The translations under genes were made by a program, and so were the position numbers. From assembly GCF_024643285.1 (NCBI RefSeq), contig NZ_JAMSLW010000006.1:297987-361986 (forward strand): a DNA stretch of 64,000 nt, written 5' to 3'. The notes under the pieces are model-generated. The model was not told the origin of the DNA. It saw only the letters and a program-made list of their open reading frames with translations, and did no database searches. The stretch is from Parapedobacter lycopersici (GTDB lineage Bacteria > Bacteroidota > Bacteroidia > Sphingobacteriales > Sphingobacteriaceae). Positions 28,062-36,068 of this stretch are shown in pieces; position 1 is the first letter of the stretch, and every line of letters begins with the position of its first letter.

Positions 28062-28175
28062 CCGCAGAAGTGTTGACGCACTCCTGCGGGATAATCTGAG
28101 TTAAACTCCTCGGTACGAGGATGCAAATTAATCGGCGAACTAATTCACACAGTATTAACCAGAAGAATCAAAAGT
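28062..28175 (+). promoter_or_regulatory. susC1 leader: two hairpins plus shared leader element
   Basis: The 171-bp gap before susC1 holds CCGCAG-AGTG...CACT-CTGCGG (28062-28089), TCCTCG-gta-CGAGGA (28107-28121), then GCGAACTAA (28135-28143) and TATTAACCAG (28153-28162), the last ending exactly 13 bp before the ATG. The same two words in the same order, again with 13 bp to the ATG, stand before susC2. This suggests a shared translational or RNA-binding control element. Confidence 0.6.
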
Positions 28176-31100
28176 ATGAAATTTAATGATTTTATCCTAT
28201 TGAGGCTGCATGTGCAGCCTCCTCAAATTCGAAAAATAATCATGATAGTTAATTTGGCCACGGTATTAATGATCTGTACGCTTGTACAGGTCAGTGCAAA
28301 GGGGTTCAGTCAAATTAGTATACATAAAAAAGATGCCTCATTGGGCGATATCATTGAAAGTATCGAAGCGCAGACGAATTATGTATTCCTTTCCAAAGAC
28401 TATGACCTTTCCAGAAGAGGCATCGATATTGATATTACCGATGCTTCACTGGAAACAACGCTCGATGCATGCTTTAAAAATTTACCGCTCACGTATAAGG
28501 TAATCGATAAAACGGTGGTGATCCGTCGGGCGGAACGGCGGTTGGAAAACCGGTATACCCCGGCTGCTGAAGCCATCGACATCCGTGGCCAGGTAACGAA
28601 TTCCAAAGGTGAACCGTTGGTAGGTGTCAGTGTAAAGCTAAAAGGCACGTCAGCCGGGACGACCACGGGAGAAGACGGGAAATACGTGCTTACCGTTCCA
28701 AATGGCGATGGTATCCTCGCATTTAGTTACATCGGTTATGTGTCACAGGAAACAGCTATTGCCGGCCGGAATATCATCAGCATACAACTGGCTGAGGATG
28801 CGAATGCATTAAGCGAAGTGGTGGTTACCGCGCTGGGGATATCCAGGGAGAAGAAGGCCCTTGCTTATTCCGTGACGGAGGTAAAGGGAGAAGAGTTTAC
28901 ACAAGCGCGAGAAATGAATATCGCAAATGCGTTGACCGGAAAGATTGCCGGTGTAAATGCGACCGGGATGGCTACGGGTGCAGGAGGGTCAAGCAGGATC
29001 ATCATCCGGGGGAACGGCTCATTGAATGGCAATAACATGCCTTTGTATATTGTTAATGGGATGCCAATAGATAATTCCATTCCCGGGGGAGCCGCAACCA
29101 GGAGCGGCGCCAAAATTAATGTGGATCGCGGCGACGGCATAGCGGGCATTAACCCGGACGATATTGAAACGATCAGTGTACTGAAGGGTGGAGCGGCATC
29201 CGCGCTTTACGGTTCCAGGGCGTCGAACGGTGTTATTCTTATCACAACGAAAAAAGGGGTAGCCAGAAAAGGGATAGGTGTGGAATTTAACTCTTCATCT
29301 ACCTTTGAAAGCATTAATGTATTTCCGGATTTTCAATATGAATATGGCCAGGGTGTAGATGGCAAGAAGCCAATGACCCAGGCTGAGGCGCTCAATTCAG
29401 GACATACCTCATTCGGTGCTAAAATGGACGGTGAGCCGTATGTACAGTTTGATGGAGTGGAACGGCCGTATGCTCCGGTGTATGTAAAGGATAACCTGAA
29501 GGCGGTTTATAGAACCGGATCAAATTATGCAAATACGGTTGCTTTTACCGGAGGTAATGAATCGTTGAATTATCGGTTTTCATTGTCCAATACCGATGCT
29601 TTTAATATACAGCCTAATTCATCGTTTAACAGGAAAACCGGAAACCTCAATGTAAACTCCACACTGGGAAAGCGGTTGACCGTTCAGGCAGTAGCCCAAT
29701 ATAATATTGAAAAAGCCAAGAATAGACCGAAAATCGGTTATGAGGATGTAAATGCAAGTTGGGTTACGCAGGTAATTGCCAATACTGTGGATATACGGAA
29801 TCTTGCACCCGGTTATGACGAGGAGGGCAAGGAGATCCAGTGGGGTCCCTGGGCGGAATCAACGAATGTCTACTTTACCCTGAATAAATTCATAAACCAC
29901 GATAATAAAAATCGATTCATTGGACAGGCGAATATTCAATACGACCTAACGGATAACCTTTACATTAAAGGGACTGTCGGCCAGGATTATTATAATTTTA
30001 ATTACGTGGCCATTTCACCGACAAATCTTGCCTTCCGGCCGCTGGGCGATTATGAGTCGATTGAATCGGCGGTTTCCGAGACAAATGGTATGCTGACATT
30101 AAACTATAATTCAAGGGTGTTTAATGACGCATTGGGAATCATCGGGATGTTAGGCGCCAATAAACAGCGTAGCAGCTACGTGGAAACCCGGATTAAGGGA
30201 CAGGATTTTATTATTCCATATTTTTACAGCTACACGAATCTAAATATCTTAAATACAATTCCAACCGATAATCAAAGCAGCATAAGCTCGGTATTCGGTT
30301 CGCTGGATTTCGATTATAAGGGAATCGCTTACTTAACATTAACCGGCAGACAGGATTGGTTTTCCACGCTGAGTGCAGCGAATAACAGCATATTTTATCC
30401 GTCAATCGGAGGAAGTTTTCTTTTGTCCCAGGCAATGGAACTACCCGCCGTCTTTAATCTGCTGAAGCTCCGCGGTTCCTGGGCACAGGTTGGTGGCGCA
30501 ACGGTCGATCCTTATCGGATTAACCAAACATATGGCTTGCTGCAGGGCGGGCATAACGGCCGGCCGGTCCAGACATTGGGCCTGATCCCAAACCCCGATT
30601 TACGACCTTTGGTTTCAACGACGTATGAGGTTGGGTTTGAAACTCAGCTGCTAAACAATAGACTGGGTGTGGATTTTACCTATTATGACCGTAAAACCAC
30701 CGATGACATTGTGGAGACTCAGGTGAGCAGCACTTCGGGGATGACTTCCACGTTGTTGAATATCGGTGAATTAAGCAACAAAGGCATTGAGTTACTCATA
30801 ACAGCTACACCTGTTTCGACAGCTAATTTTAATTGGAACGTAAGCTATAATGCGGCTTATAACAAAAGCGAAATCGTCAAATTGGCGCCGGGATTAAACG
30901 ACAGGGAAATCGGAAAACCTTATAACACCATCTGGGGTTACGATAAACTTGTCAACGAAAACGGCGAATCCGTTTATGATGCGAAGTCAGGGTATGCAGC
31001 GAAGACGGATCTGCTGGATCTGGGCGTCGGTGTACCCCCGCTGACGATGGGGTTCACAACGGATTTTGCATATAAAAACTTCTCCCTGAATATTCTTTTC

Positions 31101-31556
31101 GATGGGAAATTCGGAAATACAATATGGTCCAGGTTTTCCCAATATACGCATCGGTTTGGCCTGCAAAAACGCACATTGCCGGGAAGGGAAAACGGCCTGA
31201 CATTAAGTGGTGTGGACAGGGAAGGGAACCCCTTCACTAAAACGTGGACAGTAGCGGAATTGGACAGCTATTATGACTATGATAAAAATTACGATAGATT
31301 ATTTGTGTATGACGGCAGTTTTGTGAAACTGCGCCAGGTAATTTTAGGATACCACCTACCGGTTGATAAACTCGGCCTCTCCAAATTGACATCCGCTTCG
31401 GTTTCACTCGTTGCCCGGAACCTGCTCACGCTCTACTCGAAAACTGATGGGTTTGATCCTGAATCAAATAACCTCGTGACGAATGACCAGGGTTATGAAT
31501 CATTTGGTGTGCCCCGGACCAGAACGATAGGAGTTAATTTGATGGTGAAATTTTAA
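28176..31556 (+). CDS. SusC/RagA TonB-dependent transporter with STN domain (SusC1)
   Basis: Outer-membrane transporter that imports a nutrient handed over by SusD1 and signals to FecR. The 1126-residue product has a signal region (hydrophobic MIVNLATVLMICTLVQVSAKG) and an STN secretin/TonB N-terminal domain (about 50-125, ASLGDIIESIEAQTNYVFLS). A carboxypeptidase-regulatory-like domain (about 133-215, VRGQ/DIRGQVTNSKGEPLVG), TonB box SEVVVTAL, plug (about 225-355, YGSRASNGVILITTKKG) and beta-barrel follow, ending VNLMVKF with terminal Phe. It has the STN domain that SusC2 lacks. susD1 follows after 6 bp. Confidence 0.96.
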   Translation: MKFNDFILLRLHVQPPQIRKIIMIVNLATVLMICTLVQVSAKGFSQISIHKKDASLGDIIESIEAQTNYVFLSKDYDLSRRGIDIDITDASLETTLDACFKNLPLTYKVIDKTVVIRRAERRLENRYTPAAEAIDIRGQVTNSKGEPLVGVSVKLKGTSAGTTTGEDGKYVLTVPNGDGILAFSYIGYVSQETAIAGRNIISIQLAEDANALSEVVVTALGISREKKALAYSVTEVKGEEFTQAREMNIANALTGKIAGVNATGMATGAGGSSRIIIRGNGSLNGNNMPLYIVNGMPIDNSIPGGAATRSGAKINVDRGDGIAGINPDDIETISVLKGGAASALYGSRASNGVILITTKKGVARKGIGVEFNSSSTFESINVFPDFQYEYGQGVDGKKPMTQAEALNSGHTSFGAKMDGEPYVQFDGVERPYAPVYVKDNLKAVYRTGSNYANTVAFTGGNESLNYRFSLSNTDAFNIQPNSSFNRKTGNLNVNSTLGKRLTVQAVAQYNIEKAKNRPKIGYEDVNASWVTQVIANTVDIRNLAPGYDEEGKEIQWGPWAESTNVYFTLNKFINHDNKNRFIGQANIQYDLTDNLYIKGTVGQDYYNFNYVAISPTNLAFRPLGDYESIESAVSETNGMLTLNYNSRVFNDALGIIGMLGANKQRSSYVETRIKGQDFIIPYFYSYTNLNILNTIPTDNQSSISSVFGSLDFDYKGIAYLTLTGRQDWFSTLSAANNSIFYPSIGGSFLLSQAMELPAVFNLLKLRGSWAQVGGATVDPYRINQTYGLLQGGHNGRPVQTLGLIPNPDLRPLVSTTYEVGFETQLLNNRLGVDFTYYDRKTTDDIVETQVSSTSGMTSTLLNIGELSNKGIELLITATPVSTANFNWNVSYNAAYNKSEIVKLAPGLNDREIGKPYNTIWGYDKLVNENGESVYDAKSGYAAKTDLLDLGVGVPPLTMGFTTDFAYKNFSLNILFDGKFGNTIWSRFSQYTHRFGLQKRTLPGRENGLTLSGVDREGNPFTKTWTVAELDSYYDYDKNYDRLFVYDGSFVKLRQVILGYHLPVDKLGLSKLTSASVSLVARNLLTLYSKTDGFDPESNNLVTNDQGYESFGVPRTRTIGVNLMVKF
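28202..28221 (+). promoter_or_regulatory. Hairpin inside susC1 start region
   Basis: GAGGCTGCA-tg-TGCAGCCTC is a perfect 9-bp stem beginning 26 nt after the A of the ATG, inside codons for LRLHVQP. A comparable hairpin lies at the same place in susC2. It could limit translation or mark a binding site. Confidence 0.55.
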
Positions 31557-31562
31557 CTATTA

Positions 31563-33155
31563 ATGCTTTATACGATGAAAAGTATACTAACGATCAAAAA
31601 TATAAATGTCGTATATAAATGTGTTCTTATTACGACAGTGTTTCTTTTATTGTCATGCGATAAAGGATTTGAGAATCTAAATAAAGATCCGAATAAAACA
31701 ACCGAGCTAATCCCGGAATACCTTTTTACCCAGGCACAATTGTCAGCTATTGGGTTGGATTATAAAGGCGAAGGCTATCGTAACGCCAATCAGGTGATGT
31801 CCGGATGGATGCAGCAGTATGCCAATTGCATTGTGGTAAGCGGGGGAGGTGATAAATATACGGAGGAAAACGGATTCAATAATTTTTCGGCAGCTTATCC
31901 GGGCCCAGTGAATGATATTGAGACATTGATCCGGGAGCTTTCTGATCCGGAAGAAATAAATAAACTGTCCATCGCGCGTATATGGCGGGTATGGGTGTAT
32001 CACCGGATTACCGACTTGTTCGGTGATATACCTTATTCTGAGGCGACCAAAGGGGCAACGGATAAATTGTACACGCCGAAATACGACGAACAGTCATTTA
32101 TTTATATGGATATGCTAAAGGAATTGGACGAGGCCGCCAATGCCTTCGATCTTTCGTTACCAAGTTTTGACCAAGCGGATTTGATATACGGTGGGGAAAT
32201 AAGCAAATGGAAAAAATTTGCCTATTCCATGATGCTGCGTTTGGGCATGCGGTTAACAAAGGTGGACAATGCAGCGGCTAAATTGTGGGTGCAGAAAGCG
32301 ATAGCCGGTGGCGTAATCGTAAACGATGAAGATGTTGCATTTGTCCAATACTTGGATGGTTCCCAGATTACCAGCCGAAACCCGGTCGCGTTTCAGTTAC
32401 TGGCCGGTAATTACTCGAACCAGCAGGATCCTTATAATCGCGAAGGAGGTAAAATTGCGCATAAAATCATCAACCATTTACAAGTAACAAAAGACCCACG
32501 ATTGAATATTCTTGCCGTGGTTATGGTGGAGCAGCCAACCGGCGGTTATTTTGCCGATACAACCGCGGCATTACAAAAGGGCCTCTTAAATGGCGCACAC
32601 AGTACGGTACCCGATGATTTTGTAACGTATAGCGAACCCAATCCGAACACGGTCTTAAAGTACGAGTCGCCGATGCTGGTGTTAACCAACTGTGATATGA
32701 ATCTTAACCTTGCAGAGGCTGCCCTCCGAGGTTGGTATCCGGGCGACGCTAAAACGGCATACGAAGACGCGGTTAGGGCCGGCATGAAACAGTGGGCGCT
32801 ATGGGGTAATTATGGCGTAATATCCGATGAAAGAATTGCTGCGTATCTTGCATATAATCCGTATAACGAAAACGGATCGTTTGAAGCGCAACTGGAACAG
32901 ATACAGACCCAACGATGGGTGTCTGCGATGTTTACGGATGAATGGGAAATATTTGCCAACTGGCGGCGGACAGGTTATCCTGAACTTGTGCCGGTGAACT
33001 ACCCCGGAAACTTAACAGGAGGCACAATACCCAGGCGTTTTATTGTGCCATACGATGAAGAACGACTAAATGGCGAAAATTTCCTGGATGCAAAGGCAAG
33101 GCAGGGAGGGAATAACTCCTATACTGCCCGGGTATGGTGGGACGTCGCGGAGTAA
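31563..33155 (+). CDS. SusD/RagB-family outer-membrane lipoprotein (SusD1)
   Basis: Surface lipoprotein that forms the lid on SusC1 and captures the substrate. The 530-residue product has a lipoprotein signal ending FLLLSC and then FENLNKDPNKTTELIPEYLF, the typical SusD-like_2 opening (PF12771 type). TPR-like helices follow (ARIWRVWVYHRITDLFGDIP, EYSEATKGATDKLYTPKYDE-type phrases), with a C-terminal EWEIFANWRRTGYPELVPVN. The ATG at 31575 is an alternative start. It shares most landmark phrases with SusD2 (KRFAYSMMLRLGMRLTKVD-like), so the two lids are paralogues. Confidence 0.95.
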   Translation: MLYTMKSILTIKNINVVYKCVLITTVFLLLSCDKGFENLNKDPNKTTELIPEYLFTQAQLSAIGLDYKGEGYRNANQVMSGWMQQYANCIVVSGGGDKYTEENGFNNFSAAYPGPVNDIETLIRELSDPEEINKLSIARIWRVWVYHRITDLFGDIPYSEATKGATDKLYTPKYDEQSFIYMDMLKELDEAANAFDLSLPSFDQADLIYGGEISKWKKFAYSMMLRLGMRLTKVDNAAAKLWVQKAIAGGVIVNDEDVAFVQYLDGSQITSRNPVAFQLLAGNYSNQQDPYNREGGKIAHKIINHLQVTKDPRLNILAVVMVEQPTGGYFADTTAALQKGLLNGAHSTVPDDFVTYSEPNPNTVLKYESPMLVLTNCDMNLNLAEAALRGWYPGDAKTAYEDAVRAGMKQWALWGNYGVISDERIAAYLAYNPYNENGSFEAQLEQIQTQRWVSAMFTDEWEIFANWRRTGYPELVPVNYPGNLTGGTIPRRFIVPYDEERLNGENFLDAKARQGGNNSYTARVWWDVAE

Positions 33156-33186
33156 TGGATTAAAGGAATACAGATTAAATCAAAAA

Positions 33187-34419
33187 ATGATGAAACGAAG
33201 AGAGATTATCAAATTGCTTTCTGCAGCACCCTTAATCGGGGGAGCAGCTGGCAGTATTTTGCCAAAAACCGCGCTTGGCAGCGCCGGGGCAGCCGGCACT
33301 ATTGCCAAACGGGATCTAATAAAGGAACTTGGTTTACGGACATTTATCAACGCAGCAGGCACGTATACGACAATGACCGCTTCGCTTATGCACGATGAAG
33401 TGATTGAGGCAATTAACAGTTCTTCGCAGGAGTTTGTGATGTATGATGACGTGCAGGACCGGGTTGGAGAGCGAATAGCCGAGATATGCCATTCGGAGGC
33501 GGCCATGGTGACCGCTGGGTGTTGGTCTGCCCTGGTATTGGGCACCGCGGGTGTCTTAACCGGAATGGACAGGAAGAAAGTAGCCCAGTTGCCCCGGGTG
33601 GAGGACTTTGATAAAAACGAGGTAATTGTCCAGAAGGGCCACAACCATGGGTATATACATGCATTAACGAATACAGGCATTAAGCCGGTGGAAATCGAGC
33701 GCAGAGCGGACCTTGAAAATGCCATAAATAGTAAGACTGCATTGATGTATTTTTTAAATGAAAGCGCCCCGCATGGTATGATATTGCATGAAGAATGGCT
33801 ATCAGTCGCCAAAAAACACAATATACCAACGATTATTGATATTGCTGCGGATATCCCGCCGGTTGAAAACCTCTGGAAATACAACGACATGGGATTTGAT
33901 CTGGTATGTATTTCCGGGGGGAAGGCCTTAAGAGGTCCACAAAGTGCCGGATTACTTTTGGGAAAAAAGGAGCTGATCGCAGCAGCCCGTTTGAGCGCTC
34001 CTCCGGGTGGAGGTAATATCGGTCGGGGAATGAAAGTTAATAAAGAGGAGATTTTGGGGATGTATGCGGCATTGGACAAGTATGTTCGGCAGGACCATGA
34101 TAAAGAATGGAAAATGTGGGAAGATCGGGTGACGGTCATCGAAAATGCGGCTAAGAAGGTAGATGGTGTAACTACTGCGGTTACCGTTCCTCCGATAGCC
34201 AACCATACACCGTCGCTCAGTATCTCGTGGGATATTGGCCGGGTCAATATTTCAAGACAGGAGTTACAGGAACGGCTGCGCATGGGAACCCCTTCTATTG
34301 AAGTTATGGGAGACGGTGACCATACCATTAAGCTGACGGTTTTTATGTTGAAAGACGGACAGGACAAAATTGTAGGGAATCGCATTCAGGAAGAACTTCT
34401 GAGGGCCTCGACAAGTTGA
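33187..34419 (+). CDS. SelA/DgaE-like PLP-dependent enzyme with Tat signal (PLP1)
   Basis: Fold-type I PLP enzyme of the selenocysteine-synthase-like family that includes D-glucosaminate-6-phosphate ammonia-lyase DgaE; elimination of ammonia from an amino-acid-like substrate is the likely chemistry. The 410-residue product has PLP Lys 246 in ISGGKALRGPQSAGLLLG and the cofactor Asp in IDIAADIPP. The N terminus MMKRREIIKLLSAAPLIGGA is a twin-arginine signal, so the folded holoenzyme is probably exported. ATG at 33187; an upstream frame from 33070 overlaps susD1 and is rejected. It is visibly more diverged than the PLP2/PLP3 pair and belongs to the first SusCD block. No selB or Sec-tRNA context supports a selenium role. 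Confidence 0.9.
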   Translation: MMKRREIIKLLSAAPLIGGAAGSILPKTALGSAGAAGTIAKRDLIKELGLRTFINAAGTYTTMTASLMHDEVIEAINSSSQEFVMYDDVQDRVGERIAEICHSEAAMVTAGCWSALVLGTAGVLTGMDRKKVAQLPRVEDFDKNEVIVQKGHNHGYIHALTNTGIKPVEIERRADLENAINSKTALMYFLNESAPHGMILHEEWLSVAKKHNIPTIIDIAADIPPVENLWKYNDMGFDLVCISGGKALRGPQSAGLLLGKKELIAAARLSAPPGGGNIGRGMKVNKEEILGMYAALDKYVRQDHDKEWKMWEDRVTVIENAAKKVDGVTTAVTVPPIANHTPSLSISWDIGRVNISRQELQERLRMGTPSIEVMGDGDHTIKLTVFMLKDGQDKIVGNRIQEELLRASTS

Positions 34420-34449
34420 AACAATTGTATTAATTTCGATATAAATAAC

Positions 34450-34487
34450 AAGAGCCATCCGAATTCTCAGTTTGGGTGGCTCTTTTA
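34450..34487 (+). terminator. Terminator after PLP1
   Basis: AAGAGCCATCC pairs with GGGTGGCTCTT (one wobble) around a 13-nt loop, followed by TTATTT. It ends the sigma-FecR-SusCD1-PLP1 unit. Confidence 0.8.
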
Positions 34488-34560
34488 TTTGTGATATTAT
34501 CCGCCAGGCCTTATTTTCGATATACGAAATATAAACCCGATAAATAAAACCTGATAAATT

Positions 34561-35799
34561 ATGAAACGCAGAGATGTGATCAAAGGACTGAGTCTATTAC
34601 CCCTGATCGGTAGTTATAACGGCGGTCCGGTTAACCTGCAGGACGAAAAGACGGCGAAGGCCGATGTATCGGCATCCCAGTCGGCCGACCTGTTTGACGA
34701 GCTCGGGGTTACGCGCTACATCAATGCCGGCGGTACCATAACGGTGATTTCAGGATCGCTCATGATGCCTGAGGTAATGGAAGCCATTAATTCCACCTCA
34801 CACGACTTTGCTAATATGCACGAGCTGCAGGATAAAGCGGGCGCGAAAATCGCGGAAATGCTGGGCTGCGGGGGCGCGATGGTAACGTCGGGAGCGGCAG
34901 GTGGAATCCTGCTGGGTACCGCGGCATGCATCACCGGGAGTGATCCGGAATTGATTAGTGCGCTACCGGATGTACCCGGACCGAAACGGGAGGTAATTAT
35001 CCAAAAAGGGCACCGCAACCGGTTCGATCAGATTGTCCGGACCTGCGGCGCCAGGCTGGTTGAGGTGGAGGGAGCAGCGGAGATGGAAGCCGCTATCAAT
35101 GAACATACGGTGATGGCTTTTTATAAGAACAATGCACCTTCACCGGAATACCATACCACGATAACCCATGAGGAATTTGTGGCCGTAGCAAAGAAACACG
35201 GTATTCCCACATTTATTGATGCTGCTGCGGATGTGCCGCCGGTGGATAATCTCTTTAAATTCCAGAAGATCGGTTTTGACCTGATCACCTTCTCCGGAGG
35301 AAAAATGATCCGTGGCCCACAGAGCGCAGGTCTCCTCTTCGGCAGAAAGGATTTAATAGAAGCCGCTAAGCTGAATCACAGTCCTTACGAAAGCCCCATC
35401 GGCCGGCCGATGAAGGTTAATAAAGAGGAGATTTTCGGGATGTATGCTGCATTGAAATCTTACCTCGCTCGCGACCATGAAAAAGAATGGCAAAGCTGGC
35501 TGGATCGGATTGAAACCATTCGAGAACAGCTGGAAACCATTCCTACGGTAAAGGGAGCAACCAGCGTCGCTCCGGGCCCCGCCAATGCCTACCCCAGGTT
35601 GCAGTTGCAGTGGGACCAGAACCGGGTAGGTATCACGCCGGAGGAGGTTAGCGAAAAGCTGAAAACCGGAACGCCTGCCATTCTTGCCGGAGGTCGTGGT
35701 GATACATTGAATGTGGGGGTTGTACTGCTCCGTCCCGATCAGGTGGCTATTGTCGCTCAACGGGTAAAGGAGATTCTGACGGAAGCATTACGGGCATAA
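34561..35799 (+). CDS. SelA/DgaE-like PLP-dependent enzyme with Tat signal (PLP2)
   Basis: Paralogue of PLP1 and close relative of PLP3. The 412-residue product begins MKRRDVIKGLSLLPLIGS (twin-arginine signal). It has PLP Lys 248 in FSGGKMIRGPQSAGLLFG, cofactor Asp in IDAAADVPP, and the substrate-loop phrase GRPMKVNKEEIFGMYAALKS shared nearly word for word with PLP3. Predicted to eliminate ammonia from an amino-acid or amino-sugar-acid substrate in the periplasm; the exact substrate is unknown. It stands alone between two terminators, as a one-gene unit. Confidence 0.9.
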   Translation: MKRRDVIKGLSLLPLIGSYNGGPVNLQDEKTAKADVSASQSADLFDELGVTRYINAGGTITVISGSLMMPEVMEAINSTSHDFANMHELQDKAGAKIAEMLGCGGAMVTSGAAGGILLGTAACITGSDPELISALPDVPGPKREVIIQKGHRNRFDQIVRTCGARLVEVEGAAEMEAAINEHTVMAFYKNNAPSPEYHTTITHEEFVAVAKKHGIPTFIDAAADVPPVDNLFKFQKIGFDLITFSGGKMIRGPQSAGLLFGRKDLIEAAKLNHSPYESPIGRPMKVNKEEIFGMYAALKSYLARDHEKEWQSWLDRIETIREQLETIPTVKGATSVAPGPANAYPRLQLQWDQNRVGITPEEVSEKLKTGTPAILAGGRGDTLNVGVVLLRPDQVAIVAQRVKEILTEALRA

Positions 35800-35823
35800 A
35801 CACCGGACATTTTCTTTCTGCGA

Positions 35824-35860
35824 AAGCGTGCACGGAATCATTCCGTGCACGCTTTTTTTT
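35824..35860 (+). terminator. Strong terminator after PLP2
   Basis: AAGCGTGCACGGAAT-c-ATTCCGTGCACGCTT is a 15-bp perfect stem with a minimal loop, followed by a run of T to 35860. A further GCCGGGC/GCCCGGC inverted repeat lies at 35878-35902. Confidence 0.92.
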
Positions 35861-35959
35861 GTTTTACCCGTGCCACCGCCGGGCAGGGGCGACTAGCCCG
35901 GCCAATCCTCCCGCATACCCCCAGACTGATTATTAACCGTCTTAACGTTCATGGTCGCC

Positions 35960-36068
35960 AGCTGCGGAAAGCAGCTAATCATACCAAATGCCATTCGTGT
36001 TTCCATCATGCAGGCGAACCGCTTTCGCCTGCGAACTAACTTACTTATTAACCAGTAAAATTAAAAGA
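35960..36068 (+). promoter_or_regulatory. susC2 leader: two hairpins plus shared leader element
   Basis: AGCTGC-ggaaa-GCAGCT (35960-35976) and GCAGGCGAA-ccgct-TTCGCCTGC (36010-36032) precede GCGAACTAA (36031-36039) and TATTAACCAG (36046-36055). The last word ends 13 bp before the ATG, the same as in susC1. Hairpin sequences differ between the two leaders but their number and order match. Confidence 0.6.

Noticed and set aside
33180..34385. 401-codon open frame antisense to PLP1
   Set aside because: Its reading mirrors the PLP1 codons; it has no family features, and PLP1 has clear motifs. Similar antisense frames at 41156-42187 and 43862-45016 were dropped for the same reason.
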